Below the pieces are notes generated by a model. The model saw only the letters and a program-made list of their open reading frames with translations, made no database searches and was not told where the DNA came from. The position numbers were made by a program, and so were the translations under genes. 64,000 nt of DNA from Sphingomonas sp. YR710 (GTDB lineage: Bacteria; Pseudomonadota; Alphaproteobacteria; Sphingomonadales; Sphingomonadaceae): contig NZ_FMZJ01000001.1 of NCBI RefSeq assembly GCF_900101455.1, positions 372,001 through 436,000 on the forward strand, written 5' to 3'. This document shows, piece after piece, positions 27,961 through 37,553 of this stretch (its first letter is position 1; the number at the start of each line of letters is the position of its first letter).

Positions 27961-27983
27961 GCGCTTCGCCCTGACGGAATAAA

Positions 27984-28014
27984 GAAGGCCCCGGCGGTTA
28001 CGCCGGGGCCTTTC
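27984..28014 (+). terminator. Rho-independent terminator after pntB
   Basis: GAAGGCCCCGGCG (27984-27996), loop GTTA, CGCCGGGGCCTTTC (28001-28014), then TTCTTT. A long GC stem with a T-rich 3' side, 24 nt after the pntB stop. Confidence 0.9.
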
Positions 28015-28023
28015 TTCTTTCTA

Positions 28024-28108
28024 CGTCATCCCGGCGAAGGCTGGGAACCCTCCAATCTATGCCCAAGATCGGAGTTGGGAGGGGCCCCCTGCGTTCGCCG
28101 GGGTGACG
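28024..28108. repeat. Intact sphingomonad inverted repeat
   Basis: CGTCATCCCGGCGAA (28024-28038) matches the reverse complement of TTCGCCGGGGTGACG (28094-28108) with one wobble. The interior contains a second imperfect pairing. A degenerate relative lies at 8760-8850. Located between pntB and the convergent hemerythrin gene. Confidence 0.8.
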
Positions 28109-28117
28109 GAAAGAGTA

Positions 28118-28678
28118 TCAAACCTGCGCAACCTCCTCGGCATCGGCCTCGCGGGTCTTGCCGATTTCGCCGGTCGCGACAATCTGGTCGTAAAGTTCCT
28201 GCTGGCGCGCGCGCAATTGCTCGCCGATCGCGTCGAGATCGAGCTTGCCCTTGGCGTGGGCCTCCTTGGCCTCCTCGAACAGGTCCTCGTCCTCCTCGTC
28301 GATGTGATGGACCGTTTCCTCGCCGAGCACATGGACCTTGGACGAGAAAAGTTCTTCGTCGCCGTCGAGCTGCTCCAGTTCGGCGATCATGATCTTTCCC
28401 GATTGATGCTCGACGATGCCTTCGTTGACCTCGTCGGGGCCGATGGTCGTCTTTAAAGCCGGATAGAGGATTTCTTCCTCGATCGTCATATGGATCGTCA
28501 GTCGCATGCAGAGCTCACGCGCGATCGCGACGAGCCGGTGACTGTTGGCATCCCGGGCTTCATCGAACAGGCCCCGGAAGATATGGTGTTCTTCCTTGAG
28601 CACCTTGAGCGCCATGGGGTCGTCTTTGGCGATCACATGATGCCCCTGATTGTTGCGCGCACCATATTTGTCGGACAT
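28118..28678 (-). CDS. Hemerythrin-domain protein
   Basis: 186 residues. A four-helix bundle with di-iron-type His/Glu ligands: KEEHHIFRGLFDE (~28-40), LTIHMTIEEEILYP (HxxxE), EHQSGKIM, and ETVHHIDEEDEDLF. Hemerythrin-like proteins bind O2, NO or sense oxidants. The C-terminal ~40 residues (LDLDAIGEQLRARQQELYDQ) are a charged helix. An exact EcfG-type promoter lies at 28711-28735, giving a ~25-nt leader with AAGGA before ATG 28678, so it is probably a general-stress protein. Confidence 0.92.
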   Translation of the reverse strand: MSDKYGARNNQGHHVIAKDDPMALKVLKEEHHIFRGLFDEARDANSHRLVAIARELCMRLTIHMTIEEEILYPALKTTIGPDEVNEGIVEHQSGKIMIAELEQLDGDEELFSSKVHVLGEETVHHIDEEDEDLFEEAKEAHAKGKLDLDAIGEQLRARQQELYDQIVATGEIGKTREADAEEVAQV

Positions 28679-28710
28679 GGACCATTCCTTCGATTGCGGT
28701 TGAGCGCAGA

Positions 28711-28735
28711 AACGAAGTCGAGGGGCGGCTGTTCC
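28711..28735 (-). promoter_or_regulatory. EcfG-type promoter of the hemerythrin gene
   Basis: Minus strand GGAAC (28735-28731), 16 nt, CGTT (28714-28711). Exact consensus, oriented to the hemerythrin gene starting at 28678. Confidence 0.82.
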
Positions 28736-28745
28736 CGATGGGCCG

Positions 28746-29855
28746 TCAGGCGAGCGCGATGACGCTTGCGAGGATCAGCCGGATGAGATCGGGCTGGCCG
28801 CGCGCGCCGGTCTTGGCGTAGATTTTCTTCGAATAATTGCGCGCGGTCTCGATCGTAAGGTTCAACTCGATCGCCGCATCGGCGATCGATTTGCCCCGGC
28901 TCAGCGCAACGGCCAGCGCGGCTTCACTGGGGGTGAGGTCGAACAATTGCGCAAGTTGGTCGCGCCGGTCGGCGCTCGATCGCTCGTCGCCATGGACATA
29001 GGCGATCAGGATCGGCGTGACCGCACCGGAGATCGCCCGTTCGCGCATCGGCACCAACAGCATGTCCAGCCAGGGTTCGTCGGAGAGATGCACCACGCGC
29101 GGCCGATTGTCGCTGTCGGCAGCGAAGGCACGGAGCGCTTCGCCCAGCGCGCGATCGGCCTCCGGCGATGATGCCATCAGCCGCCCGCGCGCGCTGCGGA
29201 CCAGGATCTGCGAATTGCGCAGGAGCCGCTCGGCCTGGCTGTCGCAATCGACGACGCGCCCGCCGATGTCGAGCGTGAGCCAGCCGAAGTTGAGTCGCCG
29301 GATCGCATCGGCAGCGATCCCGGCGCGGATGCGCTCGCGCTCGATCGCGGCGAAGTTGCGCAAGGCGATCGCGAAATGCGGTGCGAGCGCGCTCAGCAAA
29401 GCAGTATCCGTTCCGGTGAAAAGGGCATTTTGCCGGGCGATCGTCAGCCACACATTATAGCCATTGGGATCGCCGATCCGGATCACGCGCATATCGCGCC
29501 AGTCATTGCCGAGTAGCATATTGCCGCGAGCCGTCAGCCCGGACGCATCCGCAAGGTCGGCCAGATCGCCGGCCGCATAGACCCGGCCCAGCCGCAATTT
29601 CTGATAGGGATGTGTCCTGCCCGGCGGCGAAAACCAATCATACCTGTCGCGGGGTCCGGCCAATGATGGTTTGCCCGAAAACAGGCTGATCACGTCCTCC
29701 GGCGCGGCGTCGGCGCGGCGAAATTGCAGGCTGACATGATCGGCGCCGGCGCGCAGCCGCAGCCGTGTCAGAAAGGTCGACCATAAGGGCTGCTCGAGCG
29801 GACCTTCGTGGAGCGCCGTCAACAGGTCGGTTTCGTCTTCTCGCGTGATCGCCAT
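28746..29855 (-). CDS. LuxR-family transcriptional regulator
   Basis: 369 residues. The C-terminal ~60 residues are a LuxR/GerE HTH: LTPSEAALAVALSRGKSIAD, then IETARNYSKKIYAKTGARGQ. The N-terminal part (residues ~1-170) resembles a GAF/PAS-like sensor, with a second PAS-like stretch after it; no known ligand pocket can be named. Three ATGs are possible (29879, 29870, 29855). I use 29855 because the first two lie inside or abut the 18-bp palindrome. It is divergent from cysD. Confidence 0.85.
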   Translation of the reverse strand: MAITREDETDLLTALHEGPLEQPLWSTFLTRLRLRAGADHVSLQFRRADAAPEDVISLFSGKPSLAGPRDRYDWFSPPGRTHPYQKLRLGRVYAAGDLADLADASGLTARGNMLLGNDWRDMRVIRIGDPNGYNVWLTIARQNALFTGTDTALLSALAPHFAIALRNFAAIERERIRAGIAADAIRRLNFGWLTLDIGGRVVDCDSQAERLLRNSQILVRSARGRLMASSPEADRALGEALRAFAADSDNRPRVVHLSDEPWLDMLLVPMRERAISGAVTPILIAYVHGDERSSADRRDQLAQLFDLTPSEAALAVALSRGKSIADAAIELNLTIETARNYSKKIYAKTGARGQPDLIRLILASVIALA

Positions 29856-29870
29856 GGCAAATATAGTCAT

Positions 29871-29888
29871 ACCTCCCATATGGGAGGT
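29871..29888. promoter_or_regulatory. Perfect 18-bp palindrome, candidate operator
   Basis: ACCTCCCATATGGGAGGT is its own reverse complement. It lies in the luxR-cysD divergent interval, about 65 nt before cysD ATG and 15 nt before luxR ATG 29855. It could be the LuxR protein's autoregulatory site or a control site of the sulfate operon. The minus-strand half GGGAGGT also resembles a ribosome site. Confidence 0.55.
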
Positions 29889-29953
29889 GTTTCAACCCTG
29901 CTGTGCTTTAGGGCGCATGGGCATGTTCGTATAGACCGAGATGGAGATTTGAG

Positions 29954-30865
29954 ATGTCATCAGCCCGAACCCTGACGCATCTGGAGCGTCTGGAGGCCGA
30001 GAGCATCCACATCATGCGCGAAGTGGTGTCGGAAGTCGAAAAGCCGGTGATGCTCTATTCTGTCGGCAAGGATTCGGCGGTGATGCTGCATCTGGCGAGG
30101 AAGGCCTTCTATCCGTCGCCGCCGCCATTCCCGTTGCTGCATGTCGATACGACATGGAAGTTCAGAGCGATGTACGATCTGCGCGACAAGGCCGCCGCCG
30201 ATGCCGGCATGGAATTGATCGTCTATCACAATCCGGAGGCGATGGAGCGCGGTATCAACCCGTTCGATCATGGTTCGGCGCTCCACACCGATATGTGGAA
30301 GACCGAGGGGCTGAAGCAGGCGCTCGACAAATATGGTTTCGACGCAGCTTTTGGCGGTGCGCGGCGCGACGAGGAAAAGAGCCGCGCCAAGGAGCGAATC
30401 TTCTCGTTTCGCTCGGCCAATCACCGCTGGGATCCGAAGAGCCAGCGCCCCGAATTGTGGAGCCTGTACAACGCTCGCAAGGCCAAGGGTGAGAGCATCC
30501 GGGTCTTTCCGATCTCGAACTGGACCGAACTCGATATCTGGCAGTACATCCATCTCGAGGGCATCGAGATCGTCCCGCTTTATTTCAGCGCGCCGCGCCC
30601 GACCGTCGAGCGCGACGGCCTGCTGCTGATGGTCGATGACGATCGCTTCCCGTTGAAGCCGGGTGAGACCCCGGTCGAACGCTCGATCCGCTTCCGCACT
30701 TTGGGCTGCTATCCCCTCACCGGTGCCGTCGAAAGCACCGCCGCAACCTTGCCCGAGGTGATCCAGGAGATGCTGCTGACGACGACGTCGGAACGGCAGG
30801 GCCGCGCGATCGATCATGATCAGGCCGCCTCGATGGAGAAGAAGAAGCAGGAGGGGTATTTCTGA
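29954..30865 (+). CDS. cysD: Sulfate adenylyltransferase subunit 2 (CysD)
   Basis: 303 residues. CysD makes adenylyl-sulfate (APS) from ATP and sulfate, driven by the GTPase CysN. PP-loop motif [20 protein letters not shown], followed by [13 protein letters not shown], and [21 protein letters not shown]-terminal [16 protein letters not shown] is characteristic. ATG 29954 gives standard length. It overlaps the start of cysNC by one base (TGATG). Confidence 0.97.
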   Translation: MSSARTLTHLERLEAESIHIMREVVSEVEKPVMLYSVGKDSAVMLHLARKAFYPSPPPFPLLHVDTTWKFRAMYDLRDKAAADAGMELIVYHNPEAMERGINPFDHGSALHTDMWKTEGLKQALDKYGFDAAFGGARRDEEKSRAKERIFSFRSANHRWDPKSQRPELWSLYNARKAKGESIRVFPISNWTELDIWQYIHLEGIEIVPLYFSAPRPTVERDGLLLMVDDDRFPLKPGETPVERSIRFRTLGCYPLTGAVESTAATLPEVIQEMLLTTTSERQGRAIDHDQAASMEKKKQEGYF

Positions 30866-32811
30866 TGACTGCGCTCACCGACACCGAAAGCTCGTACAAG
30901 GCGCAGGATCTGATCGCCGAGGATATCGATGCCTATCTCGATCAGCATCAGCACAAGTCGCTGTTGCGCTTCATTACCTGCGGATCGGTCGATGACGGCA
31001 AATCGACTTTGATCGGGCGGCTGCTTTATGATTCGAAGATGATCTTCGAAGATCAGCTTGCGGCGCTCGAGGCCGACAGCAAGAAGGTCGGCACGCAGGG
31101 GCAGAACATCGATTTCGCGCTGCTCGTCGACGGGCTTGCCGCCGAGCGCGAACAGGGCATCACGATCGACGTCGCCTATCGCTTCTTCTCGACCGACAAG
31201 CGCAAGTTCATCGTCGCCGATACGCCCGGGCATGAGCAATATACCCGCAACATGGTGACCGGCGCATCGACCGCCGATCTCGCGGTGATCCTGATCGATG
31301 CGCGCAAGGGCGTGCTGACCCAGACCCGGCGGCACAGCTATCTCGCGCACCTGATCGGCATCCGGAACCTCGTGCTCGCGGTCAACAAGATGGATCTGAT
31401 CGGCTATGATCAGGCCAGATATGACGCGATCGTCGCCGACTATCGGACCTTCGCCGATTCGATCGGGATCAAGGCGTTCACGCCGATGCCGATCTCGGGC
31501 TTCATCGGCGATAATATCACCACGAAGAGCGGGAATACGCCCTGGTATATGGGGCCGCCGCTGATGGAGCATCTCGAAACCGTTGAACTCGATGTCATCG
31601 CCGATCAGGCGAAGCCGTTCCGTATGCCGGTGCAGTGGGTCAATCGCCCGAACCTCGATTTCCGGGGCTTTTCGGGTCTTGTTGCCAGCGGCACTGTGCG
31701 CAAGGGCGATGCGGTGCGGGTGGTGCCATCGGGCAAGACATCGACCATCAGCCGCATCGTGACGATGCCGGGCAAGGCGGGCGGCGGCGATCTCGACGAG
31801 GCGGTCGCCGGCCAGTCGGTCACCTTGTGCTTCGAAGACGAGATCGATTGTTCGCGCGGGAATGTGATCTCGGTTGCGGACAATCCCCCCGAAGCCGCCG
31901 ATCAGTTTGAAACCACGATCGTGTGGATGGCCGACGAGCCGCTGCTGCCGGGTCGTGCCTATTGGATCAAGCTCGGCACGCAAACCGCGTCCGCGACCGT
32001 GCAATCACCGAAATATCAGGTCAACGTCAACACGATGGAGCATCTTGCGGCGAAGACGCTCGAGCTCAATGCGATCGGCGTCGCCAATATTTCGATCGAT
32101 AAGCCATTGGTGTTCGAATCCTATGGCGTCGACCAGGCGACACCGAACAAGACGCTTGGCGGCTTCATCCTGATCGACAAGCTCACCAACGGTACGGTTG
32201 CCGCCGGCATGCTGCACTTCTCGCTGCGCCGGGCGCAGAACGTCCATTGGCAGCCGACCGATGTCACCCGCGAAAAGCGGGCCGAGCTGAAGAATCAGAA
32301 GGCCGCCGTCCTCTGGTTCACCGGGCTTTCGGGCGCGGGCAAGTCGACGATCGCCAACCTTGTCGAGCAGAAATTGGTGCGCATGAACCGCCATGCGGTG
32401 ATGCTCGACGGTGACAATGTCCGCCATGGCCTCAACAAGGATCTGGGCTTCACCGACAATGACCGGGTGGAAAATATCCGTCGTGTCGGGGAGGTTGCGC
32501 GCCTGATGACGGACGCTGGCCTGATCGTGCTCACCGCGTTCATCAGCCCGTTCCGCGCCGAACGGCAGATGGTGCGCGAGATGATGGCGGCGGGCGAATT
32601 TTTCGAGGTGCATATCGATACGCCGCTCGCCGAGGCAGAGAGGCGCGATGTGAAGGGCCTCTACAAGAAGGCGCGGGCGGGCCAGTTGAAGAACTTCACC
32701 GGCATCGACAGCGCCTATGAAGCCCCCACCGATCCGGAGATACGGATCGACACCACCAGCATGTCGGCCGAGGACGCCGCCGAAGCCATCATCAAGGTGC
32801 TGATTCCATGA
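30865..32811 (+). CDS. cysNC: Fused sulfate adenylyltransferase subunit 1 / APS kinase (CysNC)
   Basis: 648 residues. Residues ~25-450 are the CysN GTPase: [13 protein letters not shown] (G1), DTPGHEQY (G3), NKMDL (G4), then translation-factor-like beta barrels. Residues ~470-640 are APS kinase: [16 protein letters not shown] (P-loop), [17 protein letters not shown], and [23 protein letters not shown]. The fused enzyme makes PAPS from sulfate in two steps. It overlaps cysQ by 4 nt (ATGA). Confidence 0.97.
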   Translation: MTALTDTESSYKAQDLIAEDIDAYLDQHQHKSLLRFITCGSVDDGKSTLIGRLLYDSKMIFEDQLAALEADSKKVGTQGQNIDFALLVDGLAAEREQGITIDVAYRFFSTDKRKFIVADTPGHEQYTRNMVTGASTADLAVILIDARKGVLTQTRRHSYLAHLIGIRNLVLAVNKMDLIGYDQARYDAIVADYRTFADSIGIKAFTPMPISGFIGDNITTKSGNTPWYMGPPLMEHLETVELDVIADQAKPFRMPVQWVNRPNLDFRGFSGLVASGTVRKGDAVRVVPSGKTSTISRIVTMPGKAGGGDLDEAVAGQSVTLCFEDEIDCSRGNVISVADNPPEAADQFETTIVWMADEPLLPGRAYWIKLGTQTASATVQSPKYQVNVNTMEHLAAKTLELNAIGVANISIDKPLVFESYGVDQATPNKTLGGFILIDKLTNGTVAAGMLHFSLRRAQNVHWQPTDVTREKRAELKNQKAAVLWFTGLSGAGKSTIANLVEQKLVRMNRHAVMLDGDNVRHGLNKDLGFTDNDRVENIRRVGEVARLMTDAGLIVLTAFISPFRAERQMVREMMAAGEFFEVHIDTPLAEAERRDVKGLYKKARAGQLKNFTGIDSAYEAPTDPEIRIDTTSMSAEDAAEAIIKVLIP

Positions 32812-33548
32812 GCGAGACGATGACCGATGCTCAGCTTGCCCGCCACATCGCCGATGCTGCTGGGCGGTTGCTGATCGAATTGCAGCAATCGGGCCTGTTC
32901 GAGGGCAAGGCGCTGGGCAAGGCGGGCGACCGGGTCGCCAATGCGTTTATCATGGAGGCGCTTGCGGCCAACCGCCCCGACGATGCGATCCTGTCCGAGG
33001 AGGAGAAGGACAGCGCGGCGCGGCTCTCCGCAAGCCGGGTGTGGATCGTCGATCCGCTCGACGGCACCCGCGAATATGGTGAAAAACGTACCGACTGGGC
33101 GGTGCATGTCGCGCTTGCCATCGATGGCAAAGCGGCGATCGGTGCGGTTGCGCTGCCTGGCCTTGCACTGACGCTGGGCTCCGATGGCTGTCCGCCGGTG
33201 CCGGCCAATACCGGCACACTGCGCATGCTCGTCAGCCGTACCCGGCCGGCGGCCGAGGCGGTCGCGGTCGCCGCGAAACTCGGCGCCGAACTGGTGCCGA
33301 TGGGATCGGCGGGTGCCAAGGCGATGGCGGTGGTCCGTGGCGAGGCGGATATCTACCTCCATTCGGGTGGCCAATATGAGTGGGACAATTGCGCGCCGGT
33401 CGCGGTCGCCGAGGCGGCCGGCCTATACTGCTCGCGGATCGATGGATCCCCACTTCGGTACAATCAGGAGGATGTGTATCTTCCCGATCTGCTGATCTGC
33501 CCAAGAGCTCTTGCGCCGCGCGTTATGGAAGCGATGAAAATGGCCTGA
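32808..33548 (+). CDS. cysQ: 3'(2'),5'-bisphosphate nucleotidase CysQ
   Basis: 246 residues, inositol-monophosphatase fold. Metal site: ILSEEEKD (first Glu), [12 protein letters not shown] (DPLDGT motif), and the C-terminal [14 protein letters not shown] (WD..AP motif). It hydrolyses PAP formed when PAPS is used, keeping sulfate assimilation going. Third gene of a tightly overlapping operon, so probably made in fixed ratio with CysNC. The reductase genes cysH/cysI are not in this window. Confidence 0.95.
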   Translation: MSETMTDAQLARHIADAAGRLLIELQQSGLFEGKALGKAGDRVANAFIMEALAANRPDDAILSEEEKDSAARLSASRVWIVDPLDGTREYGEKRTDWAVHVALAIDGKAAIGAVALPGLALTLGSDGCPPVPANTGTLRMLVSRTRPAAEAVAVAAKLGAELVPMGSAGAKAMAVVRGEADIYLHSGGQYEWDNCAPVAVAEAAGLYCSRIDGSPLRYNQEDVYLPDLLICPRALAPRVMEAMKMA

Positions 33549-33564
33549 AGCGCCGCTGGCGGGA

Positions 33565-33589
33565 GGAACCGTGGGCGAGGACTGGCGTT
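33565..33589 (+). promoter_or_regulatory. EcfG-type promoter of the cardiolipin synthase gene
   Basis: GGAAC (33565-33569), 16 nt, CGTT (33586-33589). Exact consensus, 17 nt after the cysQ stop, with a leader of about 40 nt before ATG 33637. Confidence 0.8.
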
Positions 33590-33636
33590 GCACCTGTCAC
33601 GTACCCGTCACGACCTCTCCGCCGGAAACATGCATC

Positions 33637-35082
33637 ATGCGATCTATTCCCGCTGCTGCTCGTGTGAAGTCGGGAGCGGCGCGATCGACTCGCAAGGCCC
33701 TGATGTCGTTCGCCGCGATCGGGTTTTGTGGCTTTCTGCTTTCGGGGTGCGCGTCCGTGCCCGAGGTCAGCCCAGCCATCGGCCATACTGCTGTCGCGCA
33801 GAAGCCGAACATCGTCACGCGGTCGCGGGCATTGTCGAGCGTGGAGATCAAGGCCGTCGTGGCCGGGCTGACTCTGGCACCCGGCGATAATGCGCTGCTG
33901 CGCCATCATCTGGCGATCGAACAGGCCGTGGCCGATGCACCGCTGGTCGCGGGCGAGACGACGCACATCCTGCGCGATGGTCCGGCAACGTTCCGGGCGA
34001 TGTTCGCGGCGATCCGATCGGCGAAGCGGCGGATCGATCTGGAATATTATATCTTCGAAAATGTCGAGAGCGACGGTGTGCATCTCGGCGATCTACTGCT
34101 CGCCAAGCGGGCAGAGGGTGTCGCGGTCAATATCATCTATGACGATTATGGGTCGGGGAGCACGCCGCAGGCGTTTTTAGAGCAGCTGAAGGCCGCCGGC
34201 TGCCATCTCGTCGAGTTCAATCCGCTGAATCCGCTGAAGGCCAAGGCAGGCTGGAAACCGAACTCGCGCGATCATCGCAAGATCCTCGTGGTGGATGGCG
34301 CGACGGCGATCGTCGGCGGGATCAACCTTGCGACCGAATATCAGAGCAATCCGATCGGCAAGTCCGGCAACAGCAACGAACAGGCCGGCTTGCACTGGCG
34401 CGACACCGACCTGGTCGTCACCGGGCCGGCCGTTGCCCAGCTCGAGAAGCTGTTCGAGGATCACTGGAATATCCAGCAGGGGCCGCCACTGGCCGAACTC
34501 GAAAAGACGCCGCCGGTGCCGGGGCAGACGGGTAACGCCGTCGTCCGCTTCGTCGGTAGCGCGCCGGGCCGTGACAAGCCGCATTATTATGTAACGTTGA
34601 TCTCGAGCATGCGCAGCGCCGAGAAGAGCATCACCGCCAGCGCCGCTTATTTCGTGCCCACCAAAGACGAGCGGCGGGCGCTGATGGATGCCAGCCGGCG
34701 CGGGGTCGATGTAACGCTGATCCTGCCGGACAAAAGCGATTCCGGCCTTTCGATCGCGGTTGCCCATTCGCATTATGGCAAATTGTTGCGCGCAGGCGTG
34801 AAGATCTACGAGACCCACGGTATCGTGCTGCATTCGAAGACCGTGGCGGTCGACGGGGTGTGGTCGATGATCGGATCGTCGAACTTCGATCATCGCAGCG
34901 TGGTGTTCAACGATGAGGTCGACGCGGTCGTGATTGGATCGCAAACCGCGGACGAACTCGATGCGATCTATGCGCAGGATCGGGCGACCGCGACGCAGGT
35001 CGACTATCAGGCCTGGAAACATCGGCCGCTGGGCGCCAAATTCAAGGAAATGTTCGCGAGCCTCCTGCAGAATTTTCTCTAG
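33637..35082 (+). CDS. cls: Cardiolipin synthase-like phospholipase D lipoprotein
   Basis: 481 residues. Two HxK(x4)D motifs mark the PLD superfamily: HRKILVVDGATAIVGG and HSKTVAVDGVWSMIGSSNFDHRS. Family context suggests cardiolipin synthesis from phosphatidylglycerol. An N-terminal segment FAAIGFCGFLLSGC has a lipobox (LLSGC), so it is likely a lipoprotein facing the periplasm, which is unusual for classical ClsA/B. ATG 33637 is used; ATG 33703 would give a shorter leader. An EcfG-type promoter implies stress-linked membrane remodelling. Confidence 0.9.
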   Translation: MRSIPAAARVKSGAARSTRKALMSFAAIGFCGFLLSGCASVPEVSPAIGHTAVAQKPNIVTRSRALSSVEIKAVVAGLTLAPGDNALLRHHLAIEQAVADAPLVAGETTHILRDGPATFRAMFAAIRSAKRRIDLEYYIFENVESDGVHLGDLLLAKRAEGVAVNIIYDDYGSGSTPQAFLEQLKAAGCHLVEFNPLNPLKAKAGWKPNSRDHRKILVVDGATAIVGGINLATEYQSNPIGKSGNSNEQAGLHWRDTDLVVTGPAVAQLEKLFEDHWNIQQGPPLAELEKTPPVPGQTGNAVVRFVGSAPGRDKPHYYVTLISSMRSAEKSITASAAYFVPTKDERRALMDASRRGVDVTLILPDKSDSGLSIAVAHSHYGKLLRAGVKIYETHGIVLHSKTVAVDGVWSMIGSSNFDHRSVVFNDEVDAVVIGSQTADELDAIYAQDRATATQVDYQAWKHRPLGAKFKEMFASLLQNFL

Positions 35083-35204
35083 GATCGTGGCGATCAGGAG
35101 ATGCTTGCAGCCTCCAAAGGGTTGGTCGGCAGGACGGTGCTTGAGCCGGCCGCGGGCGCGTGACACTATCGGCCGCAGCTTGGCGATTCTGCCCGGAGTT
35201 CAAC

Positions 35205-35486
35205 ATGCCACATGAGCCGGCCCCGATTCATATTGTCGGCCCCGACGATCTCCACGCGCTCGACAATATTGCAACGCCCAATCGGCCGAGTTTTGGCGAG
35301 CGCAAATGCCCGATGTGCCATGGTCATGGCGAATGGAATGACGAATATTTCGTCAGCGGCCGTGCGATCGTGAAGGCGTGTCCGACCTGCGAAGGCTTCG
35401 GCTGGCTGGTGCACAACGGCCATCATGTGCGCATCGATATCATGCTGATTCAGGGACTTCCGCACTGGGCATTGATCATCGAGTGA
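35205..35486 (+). CDS. Small zinc-ribbon protein with DnaJ-like CxxCxGxG motifs
   Basis: 93 residues. Two motifs CPMCHGHGEW (residues ~30-39) and CPTCEGFGW (~56-64) match the CxxCxGxG repeats of the DnaJ zinc-binding domain; two repeats would make one zinc site. No J-domain is present. GGAG lies 7 nt before ATG 35205. Its role is unknown; small proteins with isolated DnaJ-type zinc repeats may act as redox or chaperone accessories. Confidence 0.75.
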   Translation: MPHEPAPIHIVGPDDLHALDNIATPNRPSFGERKCPMCHGHGEWNDEYFVSGRAIVKACPTCEGFGWLVHNGHHVRIDIMLIQGLPHWALIIE

Positions 35487-35612
35487 CGCCGCTGTGGGCC
35501 AGAAAGCGGTGAATGGCTGGAAAACGGGGCGGGTCGAACCGAACTGAAATATCCCTGCAATCTTCATCACGTAGGGATCGGTTCGGCGGGGGCTTGGAAG
35601 AAAGGCTTTCCG

Positions 35613-36038
35613 ATGGGCCAGGCCCGCATGCTTCCCCCTCGTGCTCGTCCGCTGATTATCGCGGCTGCCCGTCGCTGGCGCGCCGCCCGCGATCTCGGCG
35701 AGGCCGTACAGCCGGCATTGTTTACCACGCTCGAACGGGCAGGGTGCGGGGTCCTTGCGCCTGTGCTTGATAGCCTGATCCGGATGTTCGAAGTCAGTTC
35801 GGGGCAAGGCTTTCAGGTGGCGCGTTCTTCGAACGGCGGGCTTTCTCGCGATGAGCGCACACTGCTTGCCATGCTCGAAGTCGATTATGGCGAACGGATG
35901 ATGGTGCGTTCCGCGGGAGATCGGCGTCTCGGCGCCGCCATGACGGTCGCGATCCGCTCCGCCCGGATCATGATCCGGCTTGCGCTGCGAAATGGCTCGT
36001 CGGATTGCGGGCCCAGGCTATGTGCCACGCCTGCATAG
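35613..36038 (+). CDS. Hypothetical protein, helical
   Basis: 141 residues, no recognised domain. It opens with a basic stretch (MGQARMLPPRARPLIIAAARRWRAARD) and is alpha-helical by composition, with two cysteines near the end (SSDCGPRLC). No signal peptide or membrane segment stands out. Coding is supported by the codon pattern of the neighbourhood and by a terminator 26 nt after its stop. ATG 35613 follows GGAAAGGC-like purines. Confidence 0.6.
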   Translation: MGQARMLPPRARPLIIAAARRWRAARDLGEAVQPALFTTLERAGCGVLAPVLDSLIRMFEVSSGQGFQVARSSNGGLSRDERTLLAMLEVDYGERMMVRSAGDRRLGAAMTVAIRSARIMIRLALRNGSSDCGPRLCATPA

Positions 36039-36063
36039 GCTTTCAAACTCAGGGGATGATTGG

Positions 36064-36089
36064 CGGCCCGCATCTTTGGATGCGGGCCG
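36064..36089 (+). terminator. Hairpin terminator between convergent genes
   Basis: CGGCCCGCATC (36064-36074), loop TTTG, GATGCGGGCCG (36079-36089): an 11-bp perfect stem followed by TCCCTCTT. It serves the plus-strand hypothetical gene and possibly the convergent one. Confidence 0.75.
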
Positions 36090-36095
36090 TCCCTC

Positions 36096-36392
<297 letters not shown>

Positions 36393-36413
36393 GTTTTGTC
36401 CTCTCGGTTTGTT

Positions 36414-36429
36414 GTCTTTGTACAAAGAC
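36414..36429. promoter_or_regulatory. 16-bp perfect palindrome in the leader
   Basis: GTCTTTGTACAAAGAC is self-complementary, 22 nt before the ATG of the Pro/Ala-rich protein. It could be an operator or an mRNA hairpin. Confidence 0.4.
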
Positions 36430-36609
36430 CGAAAGAGCTTGAAGGTTCCGGCTTGGCGCGGTCGGTGCGTCTCCTCGTGCACCGTTCACTGACCGAGCTC
36501 ATGGTTGGCCGGGCGTTTACCAGTCCGGATAACTGACTGCGAACAGGTTCGGCCTAGTAATATGGGACGTGGCGGATGTCTTTCCGCCGATTGACCAGAG
36601 GAAGCCGAT

Positions 36610-36921
36610 GTGTCGCTGATATCCGCCGTCTTGGAGCGGGGCCGAAAGCTTGACGGCCGCCAGGGCCGCCGCATCAAGGTGTTTCTCAAGGCGCGCATGC
36701 TGAGCGAAGGGCAGGCGCTGGAGATTCATCTGCTGGACATATCGCAATTGGGCGCTCTGGCGCATGCTCCTTCCGAACGCACCCCGAACGAAATCGTCTG
36801 GGTGGCCGTGAAGGGGGTGGAAATCCTCGCGCGCGTGGCGTGGACGCGCGGCAACCGCTTCGGTTTGAATTTCAATACGCCCTTGCCCCAGCTACACCTC
36901 GATCGCCTGGTTAAAGCATGA
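36610..36921 (+). CDS. PilZ-domain c-di-GMP-binding protein
   Basis: 103 residues: a lone PilZ domain. The c-di-GMP site is complete: RQGRR (RxxxR, residues ~16-20) and DISQLG (DxSxxG, ~43-48), then VAWTRGNRFGLNF. Lone PilZ proteins act as small c-di-GMP adaptors for motility or polysaccharide production. The start is GTG 36610; the overlapping ATG at 36608 reads into a stop after three codons. It is monocistronic, with a convergent PRC-barrel gene. Confidence 0.85.
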   Translation: MSLISAVLERGRKLDGRQGRRIKVFLKARMLSEGQALEIHLLDISQLGALAHAPSERTPNEIVWVAVKGVEILARVAWTRGNRFGLNFNTPLPQLHLDRLVKA

Positions 36922-36947
36922 CGGCCGGGTGAGGCGCGCCGGTAAGG

Positions 36948-37553
36948 CTACCGTAGCGGCGGGGCTCGGTCTTTGGTTTCGCGGGCTTCCGCCTTCCAGT
37001 CGGGAAGTGTATCGAGCATCGCCCGATCGATCGATAGCTCGATATGGTCGCCGCATAAAGTGATCCGGTTGCGATTGATCGCACACAGCTTTTCGCCAAT
37101 TCCACCGACGCCGCCTACGGCAACGACGATATAGGCCATTCGGGCGCCTGGGCATTCGACCATCATCTCCACCACCGTTCCGGCTTGCGAGCCATTGGCA
37201 AAGTGGGCGGGTTGACCGATCAGACGCGAAGCGGCCGCGAGGGTCGGCACGGCGGGTTCCTGCTCGCTGGCCTCGACGGCGGCCTGGCCGCTATCCTCGT
37301 AACGCGCCTGCCGACCGAGCCAGCGCCAGACTCCGAGCATATTGACGAGCGTCAGGAACGCGTTGGTGGCGAGCAAATTGTGCTGGCCGCTGGTTACGCC
37401 GACGATCGACCAACCGATCGATCCAATGGTGAAGACGACGAAGCCCCACCCGGTTACGCGCGCGCCCAGATTAGCCGCCGTCATCAGCGCGGCGACGGCG
37501 GTGGCGGCCGGCGCTACCCAGCCTGCGATATCGCCGATTCCGATCCCGGACAT
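36948..37553 (-). CDS. Membrane protein with PRC-barrel-like domain
   Basis: 201 residues. Residues ~10-80 form two or three membrane segments (VAPAATAVAALMTAANLGARV; FVVFTIGSIGWSIVGVTSG; LLATNAFLTLVNMLGVWRWL). Residues ~105-190 (ASRLIGQPAHFANGSQAGTV, ARMAYIVVAVGGVGGIGEKL) resemble a PRC-barrel, a small beta barrel found in photosynthetic reaction-centre H subunits and RimM. Role unknown. ATG 37553 follows GGTAGCGAAAACCC, a weak ribosome site. Confidence 0.72.
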   Translation of the reverse strand: MSGIGIGDIAGWVAPAATAVAALMTAANLGARVTGWGFVVFTIGSIGWSIVGVTSGQHNLLATNAFLTLVNMLGVWRWLGRQARYEDSGQAAVEASEQEPAVPTLAAASRLIGQPAHFANGSQAGTVVEMMVECPGARMAYIVVAVGGVGGIGEKLCAINRNRITLCGDHIELSIDRAMLDTLPDWKAEARETKDRAPPLR

